Assembly (NCBI GenBank): GCA_964615935.1
Contig: CAZTTG010000030.1
Coordinates: 1-64,000, forward strand
Direction: 5' to 3'
DNA: 64,000 nt
Source: CAZTTG01 sp964615935
GTDB lineage: Bacteria; Planctomycetota; UBA1135; GCA-002686595
Each line of letters starts with the position of its first letter. Position 1 is the first letter of the stretch. Positions 18,494-27,004 of the stretch are shown one piece after another. Below the pieces are notes generated by a model, which did no database searches, had not been told where the DNA came from, and saw only the letters and a program-made list of their open reading frames with translations. The position numbers were made by a program, and so were the translations under genes.

Positions 18494-19465
18494 ATGGAAG
18501 CCCCGCACCAGACCTCCTGTCAGCGCTGCCGCTCGCCGCTCGAGCGGGGCGACCTGCGCTGCGCCATCTGCGGGCAGGTCGTTCCGGCCGGCGCCGTCGA
18601 GGCCCGCGAGGCGGCCGAGGTCGAGGTCCTGCGCTGCGAGGGCTGCGGCGCGGCGGCCAGCTTCGACGCGCGCACCCAGGGGCTCAGCTGCCCCTTCTGC
18701 GACTCGGTCATGCACCTCGAGTCGATCGAGGATCCGATGGAGCAGACCCAGGCCTGGCTGCCCTTCACGGCCGAGGCCGGGGAGGCGCGGCAGGCGCTCG
18801 GCCGCTGGCTCTCCGGCCTGGGCTGGTTCCGCCCCGCCGACCTCACCCCCAGCGCGCGGCTCGAGAGCCTGCGCCCCCTGTGGTGGGTGGGCTGGGCCTT
18901 CGACGCCCGGGCGCGGATCAGCTGGACGGCGGATTCGAACGCCGGCTCGCGGCGCTCCGACTGGGCGCCCCACTCCGGTCAGGTGGAGCTGGCCTTCGAC
19001 GATCTGCTGGTCTCGGCCTCGCGGGGGCTGACCGACCGCGAGACCGCCCGGCTGGGGGGGCACTACGACCTCGCCAGCGCTCGCCCCGCGCCCGAGGGGG
19101 CCGGCGAGGAGGCCACGGTCGAGCAGTTCGACGTCCAGCGCTCCCAGGCGCGGGCGCGCATCCTGGCCGCCATCGAGCGGGTGGCGGCCGCCCGCGTCGA
19201 GGCCGACTGCATGCCGGGGACGCGCCACCGCAAGGTGAAGACCGCCACCCTGCTCGAGGGCCTGAGCACCCGCCGCCTGGCCTTCCCGGCCTACGTGCTG
19301 GCATACCGCTACAAGGACGAGCTCTACCGCGCGGTCGTCTGCGGTCAGGACGCCTCCTGCGTGGAGGGCAGCGCGCCCTACTCGATCGCGCGCATCGCGC
19401 TCGCGGTCCTCCTGGGGCTGACGGTGATCGCCGCGGTCCTCCTGGTCCTGGCGGTGGCCCTGTAG
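18494..19465 (+). CDS. Zinc-ribbon protein with C-terminal membrane anchor (second of a pair)
   Basis: This 323-residue protein parallels its upstream neighbour. It begins with a double zinc ribbon (CQRC, CAIC, then CEGC and CPFC by about residue 75). The middle shares motifs with the first protein (LLVSASRGL; a Cys/Gly-rich loop before the anchor), and a single C-terminal membrane helix follows. The ATG at 18494 was chosen because it lies 5 bases after the previous stop and begins directly with the Cys-rich ribbon. The gene converges on the histidine kinase with a 3-base gap. The two may have arisen by duplication; function is unknown. Confidence 0.65.
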   Translation: MEAPHQTSCQRCRSPLERGDLRCAICGQVVPAGAVEAREAAEVEVLRCEGCGAAASFDARTQGLSCPFCDSVMHLESIEDPMEQTQAWLPFTAEAGEARQALGRWLSGLGWFRPADLTPSARLESLRPLWWVGWAFDARARISWTADSNAGSRRSDWAPHSGQVELAFDDLLVSASRGLTDRETARLGGHYDLASARPAPEGAGEEATVEQFDVQRSQARARILAAIERVAAARVEADCMPGTRHRKVKTATLLEGLSTRRLAFPAYVLAYRYKDELYRAVVCGQDASCVEGSAPYSIARIALAVLLGLTVIAAVLLVLAVAL

Positions 19466-19468
19466 CCC

Positions 19469-22400
19469 TCAGGCGCCCCGGTCGAGGGCCTCGCGCACCC
19501 GGGCCTTGAGGATCTCGGTGGAGAAGGGCTTGCGCAGAAAGCCGTCCTCGGCGCCCGGCTCGGCGCTCTCGGCGCCCTCGTCGTAGCCGGACATGAACAG
19601 GACGGGCAGCTCCGGCCGCAGGCCGCGCAGGCGGGCGGCGAGATCGCGACCGTCGCGGCGGGGCATCACGATGTCGGTGAGCACCAGGTGGATGTCGCGC
19701 AGGCGCCCTCGGGCCACCTCGAAGGCCTCCTCGCCGTCGCCGGCCAGGAGGACGGTGTAGCCCCAGCCCTGCAGGAGATCGCGCAGGAGGTGGCGGATCC
19801 GCGGCTCGTCGTCGACCACCAGCAGGGTCTCGCTTCCGCCGGCGACTCCGGGCCGCAGGTCCGCGCCGGGCGCCTCCTCGGCGCTGCCCTCGGCGCGGGG
19901 GAGCAGGACCTCCAGGCGCGTGCCCCGGCCCGGGGAGCTCTGGACGCGCACGGCCCCCCCGGCGCAGTTCGCGATCCCGCTCACCGTGGTCAGGCCCAGG
20001 CCGGTGCCACGCCCCTCGGCCTTGGTGGTGAAGAAGGGCTCGAAGATTCGGGTTCGCGTGTCCTCGTCCATGCCCCGGCCCTGGTCGTCGACCCGGAGCA
20101 CGACGAAGCGCCCCGGCTCAGAGAGCGACAGCTCGCGCGCGGCCTCCTCGTCCAGCTCGAGGACGCCGGTGGCCAGATCCAGCCGGCCGCCCTCGGGCAT
20201 CGCGTCGCGCGCGTTGAAGACCAGGTTGAGGATCACCTGCTCGAGCTGGCCCGGGTCCGCCAGCACCAGGGCCCGCTCGCTCGTACAGTCGATGACGAGT
20301 TCGATGTGCTCGCCGATCGCGCGGCGGAGCAGGTCCTCCAGGCCGCAGACGACCTGGCTCAGGTCGATGGTCCGCGGCTCGATGATCTGCCCCCGGCTGA
20401 AGGTCTGGATCTGCCGGGTCAGGGCCTGGGCCCGCCCGGCCGCCTCGAGGATCGCCTCGGCGCGGGCCTGCAGGGGCGAGTCCGGGCCGAGACGGCCGCA
20501 CAGGATCTCCCCGAAGCCCTGGATCACCAGGAGCAGGTTGTTGAAGTCGTGGGCGATCCCGCCGGCGAAGCGCCCCACGGCCTCCATCTTCTGGGTCTGC
20601 AGCAGGCGCTCCTCCAGCCGCCGCTGCTCGGTCACGTCGCGCAGGAGGATCTGGTAGCCGAGCCGCACGTCGGCCTGCGAGCGGCGCAGGTTGGCGGTGA
20701 TCTGCACGTAGGGGTTGCGCCCGTCCCGGGTGATCAGGCGCGAGGCGAAGTCGCGCACCGAGCCGGAGGCCTGCAGCCCGCTGCGCAGCGCCTCGAAGCC
20801 GTCCGGATCGGCCAGGAGCTGCGCGGCGGGGAGCCCCATGAGCTGGCCGGGCTGGCAGGCCAGAAGGCGGCAGGCCGCGGGGTTGGCGTCGACCACCCTC
20901 TCCCCCAGGTCGACCAGCAGGATCGCGTCGCGGGACTGCTCGAAGAGGCCGCGATACTTGCCCTCGGAGAGGCGCAGCTCGGCGGTCCGCCGCTCCACGG
21001 TCTCCTTGAGGGTGCGGGCGTGCAGCGACAGCCGGCGCCGCGCCAGGAGGCTGGTGAGGGTCAGGGCCAGGCCCAGGCCGAGGAGGCCCGCCAGAGCCGG
21101 CAGGAACCAGGGGCGCGAGCGCAGCGGGACGGGCCGGACCTCGAGCTCGAGCCGGACCGGGGTGGGATCGACGTCCCCGCCCGGGTCCTGGGCGCGGACG
21201 GCCAGGGCGTGCCGGCCGACGGGAAGGCCGAGGAGCTCGAGGCCTCCCTCGGGAAGCGCCGTGAAGCGGCTCCACCGGCCGTCCCTCTCCACCGCGAAGC
21301 GGAAGGCGGTGGGACGGGAGCGGGGCCGGAAGCGCTCCACCCCCTCGGCGGTCAGGATCGGGGCCTCGCCGGAGAGGGCGCTCGAGCGATCCAGGCTCGC
21401 CCGCGTGCGGGGAGGCACGCCGTCGGGACGGTAGCGCAGGCAGGTCCCCTCCACCCCGACCCACAGCTCGCGCCCGGGACCCCGGACCACCGAGCGGGCG
21501 GTCCCCCCCTCGGGGAGCCTCAGGCGCGACGGTCGGACGCCCTCCTCGCGCGAGAAGAGGACCAGCTCGTCGCGGATCGCGAAGACCAGGGTTCCCTCCT
21601 CGTAGCGGCCCGGTACCCGGTCGCCGACCGTACAGGGAAGGTGGGTCCACTCGTCCCCGCGTAGGCGGGAGACGCCGTTGAACCCGCCGGTGGTTCCCCA
21701 GTAGGAGCACCAGATCTCCTCGCCCGACTCCACCAGGCAGTTGACGTGGCGTCCAGGCAGGTCCACTCGCCTCCACGACCCCCCGGCCTCGATGCGGCGC
21801 TGCCACAGCCCCGATCGCCCGAAGGTCCACAACCTCCCCTGCCGGTCCGCCAGGAAACCGGGACGCGAGATCCGGCCCAGCTCGGGCGCCAGCAGGAGCT
21901 CGTGCGCGCCATGCAGATCGCGGAGGACCAGGCGGTGGTGATCGCGGCCCCGGTCCTCGAGGACGCACCACATCCCGCCCGAGGGATGCGGGCTCCAGCT
22001 GGCGACGCGTTCCTCCTGCGCCTCGAAGGGCAGGGGGAACCGCCGCCACGACTCGCCCTCGAGACAAGCCAGGCTCTGCCGCCCGTCGTCGCCCAGCCCC
22101 AGGACCCAGATCCGCCCCTCGCCATCCAGCTCGTGCTGCAGGGGCGGGCCGAGCCCGATGCGCCCGGCGGAGTGCTCCTCCCCGCCCTGGTCGCGCCACC
22201 GGGCCAGCCCGTTCGCGCTCGCGCTCCAGACGTCACCCGAGGCCGCGAGTCGCAGGGGACCGACGGCGCCGTCGAGGCCCTCCCAGCGCTCCCCGTCGAC
22301 CCGCAGGGCCCGCTCGCGATCGGCGAACCAGATCCGGTCGCGCCCATCCCGGAGGGCGGGCACGGGCAGCCCGGGGTAGGCCGTCCATTCGCCGCCGCCG

Positions 22401-23479
22401 CGCTCCCAGCGCAGCAGCATGCCGACCCCCGCCGCCCAGACCGAGCCGTCGGGCGCCCCGCTCAGGAGCTCGACCGACGGATGGACCCCGGGCGCGGCCT
22501 CGCTGGCGGGCGCGAAGCCCTCCCCCTCCCAGCGCAGGAAGCGGACCGAGGGACCCGAGGAGCACGCGAGGATCTCGCCGTCGGCGGTGACCGCGAGCTT
22601 GGGAACTGGCTTGCCCGCGATCCGCATCGGGATCCGGCGCCAGCCGCTCTCGTCGAGGAGGAAGACCGCGGCATCGGTGATCGTGAGCACGCCCGCCTCG
22701 GGGCTCTCGACCATGTCCCAGAAGTAGCCGTCGCTTCCCGCCAGGCCGGCGTCCTCGAGCGGCCGCGTCCAGCGCTCGCCGACGAGCTCAGCCAGCCCGC
22801 GGCTGGTCAGGGCGAAGCGGCGCCCGCGCGAGTCGAGGAAGCAGTCCGAGACGTAGTCGCTGGGCAGGCCGTCGGCCTCGCCCCATCGGGTCCAGACCCC
22901 TTCGCGCAGCCGGGCCAGCCCGCAGCTCGCCGTTCGGTCGGGCCAGCGATCGCTGCAGAACCACAGGGTCCCGTCGGGATCCTCGACGATCCGCCGCACG
23001 CTGGGTCCGGCGAGCCCCTCGACGGTGCCCGCCGGATCGAAGCGCTCCCCGTCGAACACCCCCGCGCCGCGGTCGGTGCCCACCCAGAGCCGGCCGTCGC
23101 TCGCTCTGCGCACGCAGCGCACGTAGTCGCTGGGCAGCCCGTTCGTGGAATCGAACTGCTCCCAGTCGTATCCGTCGTAGCGGTAGAGGCCGTTGGAGGT
23201 GGCCAGCCAGACGGCCCCCTCCGGCTCGAAGTCCAGGTACCAGATGGCGGCCTCGCCCAGGGCGTCCTGCCGGCGGTCGTCGGGCCCCCCCAGCAGGGAG
23301 GTGATGCACCAGGACTGCGTCCGGGGAGCCGGTCGCGGGGCCGGAATCTCCTCGATCGCGAGCTGAGCGGCCGCGATCGGCGCCAGGAGGATCGGCGCCA
23401 GCCAGAGCGGGCGGAGCGCACCGGCCCGTCGCGGGCCGGTGCCCGTCCGCCGCCACGGCCGCGCGCTCCCGGAGATCAC
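19469..23479 (-). CDS. Hybrid sensor histidine kinase with beta-propeller sensor and receiver domain
   Basis: This 1336-residue protein starts with an export/anchor segment. A two-component-regulator propeller fills about 30-690 (repeats such as GAVWLATSNGLYRYDG), then a Y_Y_Y-like Ig domain, a transmembrane helix near 789-813, a PAS domain at about 835-950, a HisKA site with phospho-His near 977 (GIAHDFNNLL), an HATPase (NLVFNARDAMPEGG; DQGRGMDEDTRTRIFEPFFT; GRGTGLGL), and a C-terminal receiver (1215-1336) with Asp near 1269 (LTDIVMP). The sensor faces the periplasm. There is no DNA-binding output domain, unlike the classic Bacteroidetes type. The start is a GTG at 23479. It follows the SGNH gene by 59 bases and may be the last member of the operon upstream. 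Confidence 0.85.
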   Translation of the reverse strand: MISGSARPWRRTGTGPRRAGALRPLWLAPILLAPIAAAQLAIEEIPAPRPAPRTQSWCITSLLGGPDDRRQDALGEAAIWYLDFEPEGAVWLATSNGLYRYDGYDWEQFDSTNGLPSDYVRCVRRASDGRLWVGTDRGAGVFDGERFDPAGTVEGLAGPSVRRIVEDPDGTLWFCSDRWPDRTASCGLARLREGVWTRWGEADGLPSDYVSDCFLDSRGRRFALTSRGLAELVGERWTRPLEDAGLAGSDGYFWDMVESPEAGVLTITDAAVFLLDESGWRRIPMRIAGKPVPKLAVTADGEILACSSGPSVRFLRWEGEGFAPASEAAPGVHPSVELLSGAPDGSVWAAGVGMLLRWERGGGEWTAYPGLPVPALRDGRDRIWFADRERALRVDGERWEGLDGAVGPLRLAASGDVWSASANGLARWRDQGGEEHSAGRIGLGPPLQHELDGEGRIWVLGLGDDGRQSLACLEGESWRRFPLPFEAQEERVASWSPHPSGGMWCVLEDRGRDHHRLVLRDLHGAHELLLAPELGRISRPGFLADRQGRLWTFGRSGLWQRRIEAGGSWRRVDLPGRHVNCLVESGEEIWCSYWGTTGGFNGVSRLRGDEWTHLPCTVGDRVPGRYEEGTLVFAIRDELVLFSREEGVRPSRLRLPEGGTARSVVRGPGRELWVGVEGTCLRYRPDGVPPRTRASLDRSSALSGEAPILTAEGVERFRPRSRPTAFRFAVERDGRWSRFTALPEGGLELLGLPVGRHALAVRAQDPGGDVDPTPVRLELEVRPVPLRSRPWFLPALAGLLGLGLALTLTSLLARRRLSLHARTLKETVERRTAELRLSEGKYRGLFEQSRDAILLVDLGERVVDANPAACRLLACQPGQLMGLPAAQLLADPDGFEALRSGLQASGSVRDFASRLITRDGRNPYVQITANLRRSQADVRLGYQILLRDVTEQRRLEERLLQTQKMEAVGRFAGGIAHDFNNLLLVIQGFGEILCGRLGPDSPLQARAEAILEAAGRAQALTRQIQTFSRGQIIEPRTIDLSQVVCGLEDLLRRAIGEHIELVIDCTSERALVLADPGQLEQVILNLVFNARDAMPEGGRLDLATGVLELDEEAARELSLSEPGRFVVLRVDDQGRGMDEDTRTRIFEPFFTTKAEGRGTGLGLTTVSGIANCAGGAVRVQSSPGRGTRLEVLLPRAEGSAEEAPGADLRPGVAGGSETLLVVDDEPRIRHLLRDLLQGWGYTVLLAGDGEEAFEVARGRLRDIHLVLTDIVMPRRDGRDLAARLRGLRPELPVLFMSGYDEGAESAEPGAEDGFLRKPFSTEILKARVREALDRGA

Positions 23480-23538
23480 GCCCCCATTCTCGCCGGATGG
23501 CGCGCCCTGGGTAGGGGGAGCACCCAGCTCCGCGCCGG

Positions 23539-24564
23539 TTAGCCCTCCTCGCGGCGCAGCAGGGGCTTCAGGGCCGACTGGAAGGCGTCGGCCTGGCGCA
23601 CGAATCCCAGGTCCGTGGGGTGCGAGCCGTCCACCGTGGCCTCCCCGTCGTCGCCCAGGAGGGCGTCGCCGGAGAGGTAGTGGAGGCCCGTGACGCCAGC
23701 GCTCGAGAGCTCCTCGAAGCCCCGGCGCAGGGCCTCGCGGCTCGTGCGGTTCCGCTCCGTTCGGGCCTCCAGCAGGAAGGACCCGGCGTAGGTGCGGTCC
23801 TCGACGAGCAGGATGGGGATCCCGGCTCGGGCCCGCCTCAGGGTCCGCACCAGGGGAGCCAGGCGCTCCTCGATCTGGGCCGCGCGCATGTTGGGCAGGC
23901 AGTCCACGACCCAGATCGCCGGATCGAGCTCCGCCAGGAGCTCGGCCACCTCGAGCTCCATCCTCCCGTTCCCCGAGAAGCCCAGGTTGAGCGCGGGCCG
24001 CTCGAGGCGACGGCCCAGGATGGCGGCGTGGGTCATGCCGGGTCGCGAGGCGCAGCCGCCCTGGGTGATGGAGGTGCCGTAGAAGACGATGGGGCGGGAG
24101 CGCTCGGGAGGCCTCGGCGCGGCGCGGGCGAGGACGCACCCTTCGGGGACGCCGATCTCCACCGAGCTCACCCCGTTGTAGAGGGGGAGGTAGAGCAGGT
24201 ACTCGCGACGGCCCGGCACGAGGTCCTGGACCAGCCTCGCGGAGGTGGTCTGGCCGGTGGGCTTGCCGACGGCGAGCCAGCGCCAGCCCCCCTCGTCGGT
24301 CCTCGCGTAGAGATCCAGCCCGCTAACCCCGGTGGCGGGCATGTGGGGCATGGCGAGCGTCGCCGACGTCAGGGTCCAGCGGGCGTGGAGGCTCGTGGCG
24401 TCCGTCTCGAAGCGCGCGCACAGGCCGGCGGTGTGCCGGCTCAGACCCCAGACCGCGTCGCGCACGACGCCCTCGGCGCGGGCCGGCAAGCGGTCGTAGG
24501 GCGCGGCGACGTCCGACCATCCCTGGCCCTCGATGCCCAGGTGGCGGAGGTCGTACCACGACAC
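23539..24564 (-). CDS. SGNH/GDSL-family hydrolase
   Basis: The 341-residue frame shows the SGNH signatures: block I as FYGTSITQGG with the catalytic Ser, and block V as DGSHPTDLGF with the Asp and His. These enzymes are esterases, often acting on acyl or acetyl groups of sugars. The first 130 residues form a beta-rich domain ahead of the catalytic domain. The called start is a GTG, but the same frame extends 36 codons upstream through a typical signal peptide (LLRCALLITALAAPALSQ) to a non-standard ATA at 24672 preceded by GGGAG. The native protein is therefore probably secreted and longer. It is the last or next-to-last gene of the operon. Confidence 0.8.
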   Translation of the reverse strand: MSWYDLRHLGIEGQGWSDVAAPYDRLPARAEGVVRDAVWGLSRHTAGLCARFETDATSLHARWTLTSATLAMPHMPATGVSGLDLYARTDEGGWRWLAVGKPTGQTTSARLVQDLVPGRREYLLYLPLYNGVSSVEIGVPEGCVLARAAPRPPERSRPIVFYGTSITQGGCASRPGMTHAAILGRRLERPALNLGFSGNGRMELEVAELLAELDPAIWVVDCLPNMRAAQIEERLAPLVRTLRRARAGIPILLVEDRTYAGSFLLEARTERNRTSREALRRGFEELSSAGVTGLHYLSGDALLGDDGEATVDGSHPTDLGFVRQADAFQSALKPLLRREEG

Positions 24565-24690
24565 GGCCCCGCCCTCCTCGCGGGTGGCGAGCTCGGGGTC
24601 CAGCTCGCGCTGGGACAGGGCCGGCGCAGCGAGGGCGGTGATCAGGAGGGCGCAGCGAAGGAGGACGGATATCGATCGGCTCCCGGGGGG

Positions 24691-25491
24691 CTAGAGGATG
24701 AAGGACAGAGCGCGCAGGACCTCGAACAGATCCGCGCGCTCGAAGGCCACGGTCTCGTCGTCCAGCATGCGGACGTCGGGAAACCAGGCCATGCGCCAGG
24801 CCTGCTCGGCCTTGCGGTAGCGGACGCTCACCTCGAATCGAGCGGGGAGCTCGATCCGGCAGGCGGCGAGGTCTCCCCGCAGGGCCTCCTCGACGCCGGC
24901 GCGGATGCGCTCGGCCGCGACCCGCGGGTGGATGCTGATGGTCGAGGCGCCCACCCCCTCGAGGACGGGCACGCACCGGGTGCTCGGGCTGAAGGCGCGC
25001 ACCTCCCGGCACAGGGCCTCGTCCCCGGAGACGAAGGCCGTCGGCACGCCCATGGAGGCCGCCGCCATGGCGTTGACGTGGAACTCGGACACCGCCAGGC
25101 CGTTGATCTCCACCCGGGCGACGCGCGAGCTGGACCAGGTGTGGGCCAGGGGGTTGCCCCCCGAGCCGGCGCCCGAGTGGTAGCCCACCAGGACCAGGGC
25201 GTCGAAGCTCTCGTCGAGGTCCTGGACCATGCCCAGCGGGTGGCGGCTCCACCCGCGGATGAGGCGGGCGCAGGTCGGCAGGAGCGCGGCGTCCACGTTG
25301 CGGGCGTCGGCGTGGGCGTCCTTGACCAGGATGTCCTTCGCCCCGGCCGCTACCGCGCCCTCGCAGGCCGCGGCCACGTGCTCGCTCATGCGCTCCCGGA
25401 AGGGCGCGCAGTCGGGCTTCTCCGGGTCGGCCTCGTCCCAGTGCGAGATCCCCGCGATGCCCTCGATGTCGGCGCTGACGTAGATCTTCAT
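24691..25491 (-). CDS. M55-family D-aminopeptidase (DppA-like)
   Basis: This 266-residue protein is a member of peptidase family M55, zinc-dependent D-amino-acid aminopeptidases. It opens with MKIYVSADIEGIAG, whose Asp8 and Glu10 are metal ligands in DppA. It continues with VKDAHADARN, GYHSGAGSG and a SVRYRKAEQA C-terminal part, all in register with the family. Family members form cytoplasmic multimeric shells. The ATG lies inside the stop of the ModC-like gene (ATGA), so it is coupled to an uptake system. It might process D-peptides from cell-wall turnover brought in by the neighbouring transporter; this is inference. Confidence 0.85.
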   Translation of the reverse strand: MKIYVSADIEGIAGISHWDEADPEKPDCAPFRERMSEHVAAACEGAVAAGAKDILVKDAHADARNVDAALLPTCARLIRGWSRHPLGMVQDLDESFDALVLVGYHSGAGSGGNPLAHTWSSSRVARVEINGLAVSEFHVNAMAAASMGVPTAFVSGDEALCREVRAFSPSTRCVPVLEGVGASTISIHPRVAAERIRAGVEEALRGDLAACRIELPARFEVSVRYRKAEQAWRMAWFPDVRMLDDETVAFERADLFEVLRALSFIL

Positions 25492-26156
25492 GGCTTGCCC
25501 CTCACTTCTTTCGGTCGCTCGGCCTCGGCGATCCTCCCGGCCTCGAGCCGGAACACGCGCGTCCCCAGGCGCCGGGCCTCCTCGCGGTTGTGGGTCACGT
25601 GCAGGGCCGTGATCCGGCCCGAGTCGCGCACGGCGCCCAGGACCTCGTACATCTCCTCGCGGGTCTCGTCGTCGAGCGCGGTCAGGGGCTCGTCGAGGCA
25701 CAGGAGGCGCGGCCCGAAGGAGAGGGCGCGGCCCAGGGCCACGCGCTGTCGCTCGCCGCCCGAGAGGCCGCGGGGCCGTCGGTCGAGCAGGTGGGCGATG
25801 CCCAGCTCGCGGGCGATCTCGGCCACGCGCCGGGAGATCTCGGCCTCGCTCCAGCCGCGGATCTGAAGGGCGAAGCCCAGGTGGCGGCGCACGCTCATGG
25901 TCGGGAAGAGCGCGCCGTCCTGGGGCACGTAGCCGATCCCCCGCGCCGCCGGGCGCTCGCGCGTGACGTCCTCGCCGCCGAGCAGGATCCGGCCGGAGCG
26001 GGCCCGCCGCAGGCCGCAGACGACCTCCAGGATGCTGGTCTTGCCCGAGCCCGTGCGGCCCATCAGCACCGCCCACTCGCCCTCGGCCACCTCCAGGGAG
26101 ATCCCCTCGAGGCGGAAGTCGCCCGCGCGCAGGCCGAGGGAGTCGAGCCGGATCAT
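25488..26156 (-). CDS. ABC transporter ATP-binding protein, ModC/WtpC-like
   Basis: This 222-residue ATPase has all ABC signatures: Walker A GRTGSGKTS, the LSGGERQRVALGRAL signature, Walker B LLCLDEP and the H-loop HVTHNREEA. YVPQDGALFPTMSVRRHLGF matches the molybdate/tungstate/sulfate class. It is short and lacks the C-terminal regulatory (TOBE) domain of canonical ModC. It is linked by an ATGA overlap to the permease upstream and to the M55 gene downstream. Together with the binding protein and permease it forms a complete importer. Confidence 0.88.
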   Translation of the reverse strand: MIRLDSLGLRAGDFRLEGISLEVAEGEWAVLMGRTGSGKTSILEVVCGLRRARSGRILLGGEDVTRERPAARGIGYVPQDGALFPTMSVRRHLGFALQIRGWSEAEISRRVAEIARELGIAHLLDRRPRGLSGGERQRVALGRALSFGPRLLCLDEPLTALDDETREEMYEVLGAVRDSGRITALHVTHNREEARRLGTRVFRLEAGRIAEAERPKEVRGKP

Positions 26157-27004
26157 CGCGGGCTCCATTCGGGGCGCGCCCCGCGCAGGCCGAAGAGGCG
26201 GGCCAGGATCAGCACCGCCACCGCGGCGGTCACCATGAGCAGCGAGACGGCGACCGCCGCCTCGATGCGCCCCACCGAGAACTCGAGGTACACCGTCGCG
26301 GGCAGCACCTCGGTGCGCATGCGGGTGGTGCCGGAGAAGACCAGGATGGGCCCGAACTCGCCCAGGGCTCGGGCCCAGGCCAGCATGGCCGCGCTGAGCG
26401 CGCCCCGCCCGGCCTGGGGCAGGGCCACGTGCCAGAAGGCCTGGGCGCGGTTGCAGCCCAGGGTCAGGGCCACCCGCTCGCAGCGCGTGTCGATCTGGTC
26501 GAAGGTCACGCGCATGGTGCGCACCGCGAAGGCGCAGGCCACCGCGAACTGCGCCAGGATCACGCTGGGCACCTCGTAGGTGATCGGCACCAGGGACTCG
26601 ACCGCCCGGCCGAAGGGGGTCTGGAACAGGATCAACAGGCTCAGCCCGATGACCATGGGCGGGAGCACGATGGGGATGTCGAGGATCCCGTCGATCAGGA
26701 GCTTGCCCGGGAAGTCGCGGCGCGACATCAGGTAGCCGATGGGCACCGCGAACCACAGCGAGAGGATCGCGGTCAGGGTGCAGGAGGCGAAGCTGAGCCG
26801 CATGGCGTAGCGGATCTCGCGGCTGCCGATCGCCTCCCACAGGTCCGCGGGCGAGGTGTAGGTCGCGTCCGCGGCCAGCATGGCCAGGATGAGCAGCACG
26901 TAGGCCGCCACGGCCGTGGCCAGGCCGGCCGCGAAGAGCGCGTCGGCGCCCCTCCGCCCTCGGAGCGCGGCCCCCTCGGGAGCGGGCGCCGGGCTCGCGC
27001 TCAT
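26153..27004 (-). CDS. ABC transporter permease, ModB/WtpB-like
   Basis: This 283-residue membrane protein has six or so hydrophobic segments and the coupling motif of type I importers (ALTLGCNRAQAFWHVALPQAGRG, EAA loop, about residues 180-200). The MLAWARALGEFGP stretch after it is typical of molybdate/tungstate/sulfate permeases. It begins inside the stop of the tandem binding-protein gene and ends inside the start of the ATPase gene, so all three subunits are coupled. The substrate is inferred only from family: an oxyanion such as tungstate or molybdate is plausible. Confidence 0.85.
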   Translation of the reverse strand: MSASPAPAPEGAALRGRRGADALFAAGLATAVAAYVLLILAMLAADATYTSPADLWEAIGSREIRYAMRLSFASCTLTAILSLWFAVPIGYLMSRRDFPGKLLIDGILDIPIVLPPMVIGLSLLILFQTPFGRAVESLVPITYEVPSVILAQFAVACAFAVRTMRVTFDQIDTRCERVALTLGCNRAQAFWHVALPQAGRGALSAAMLAWARALGEFGPILVFSGTTRMRTEVLPATVYLEFSVGRIEAAVAVSLLMVTAAVAVLILARLFGLRGARPEWSPR

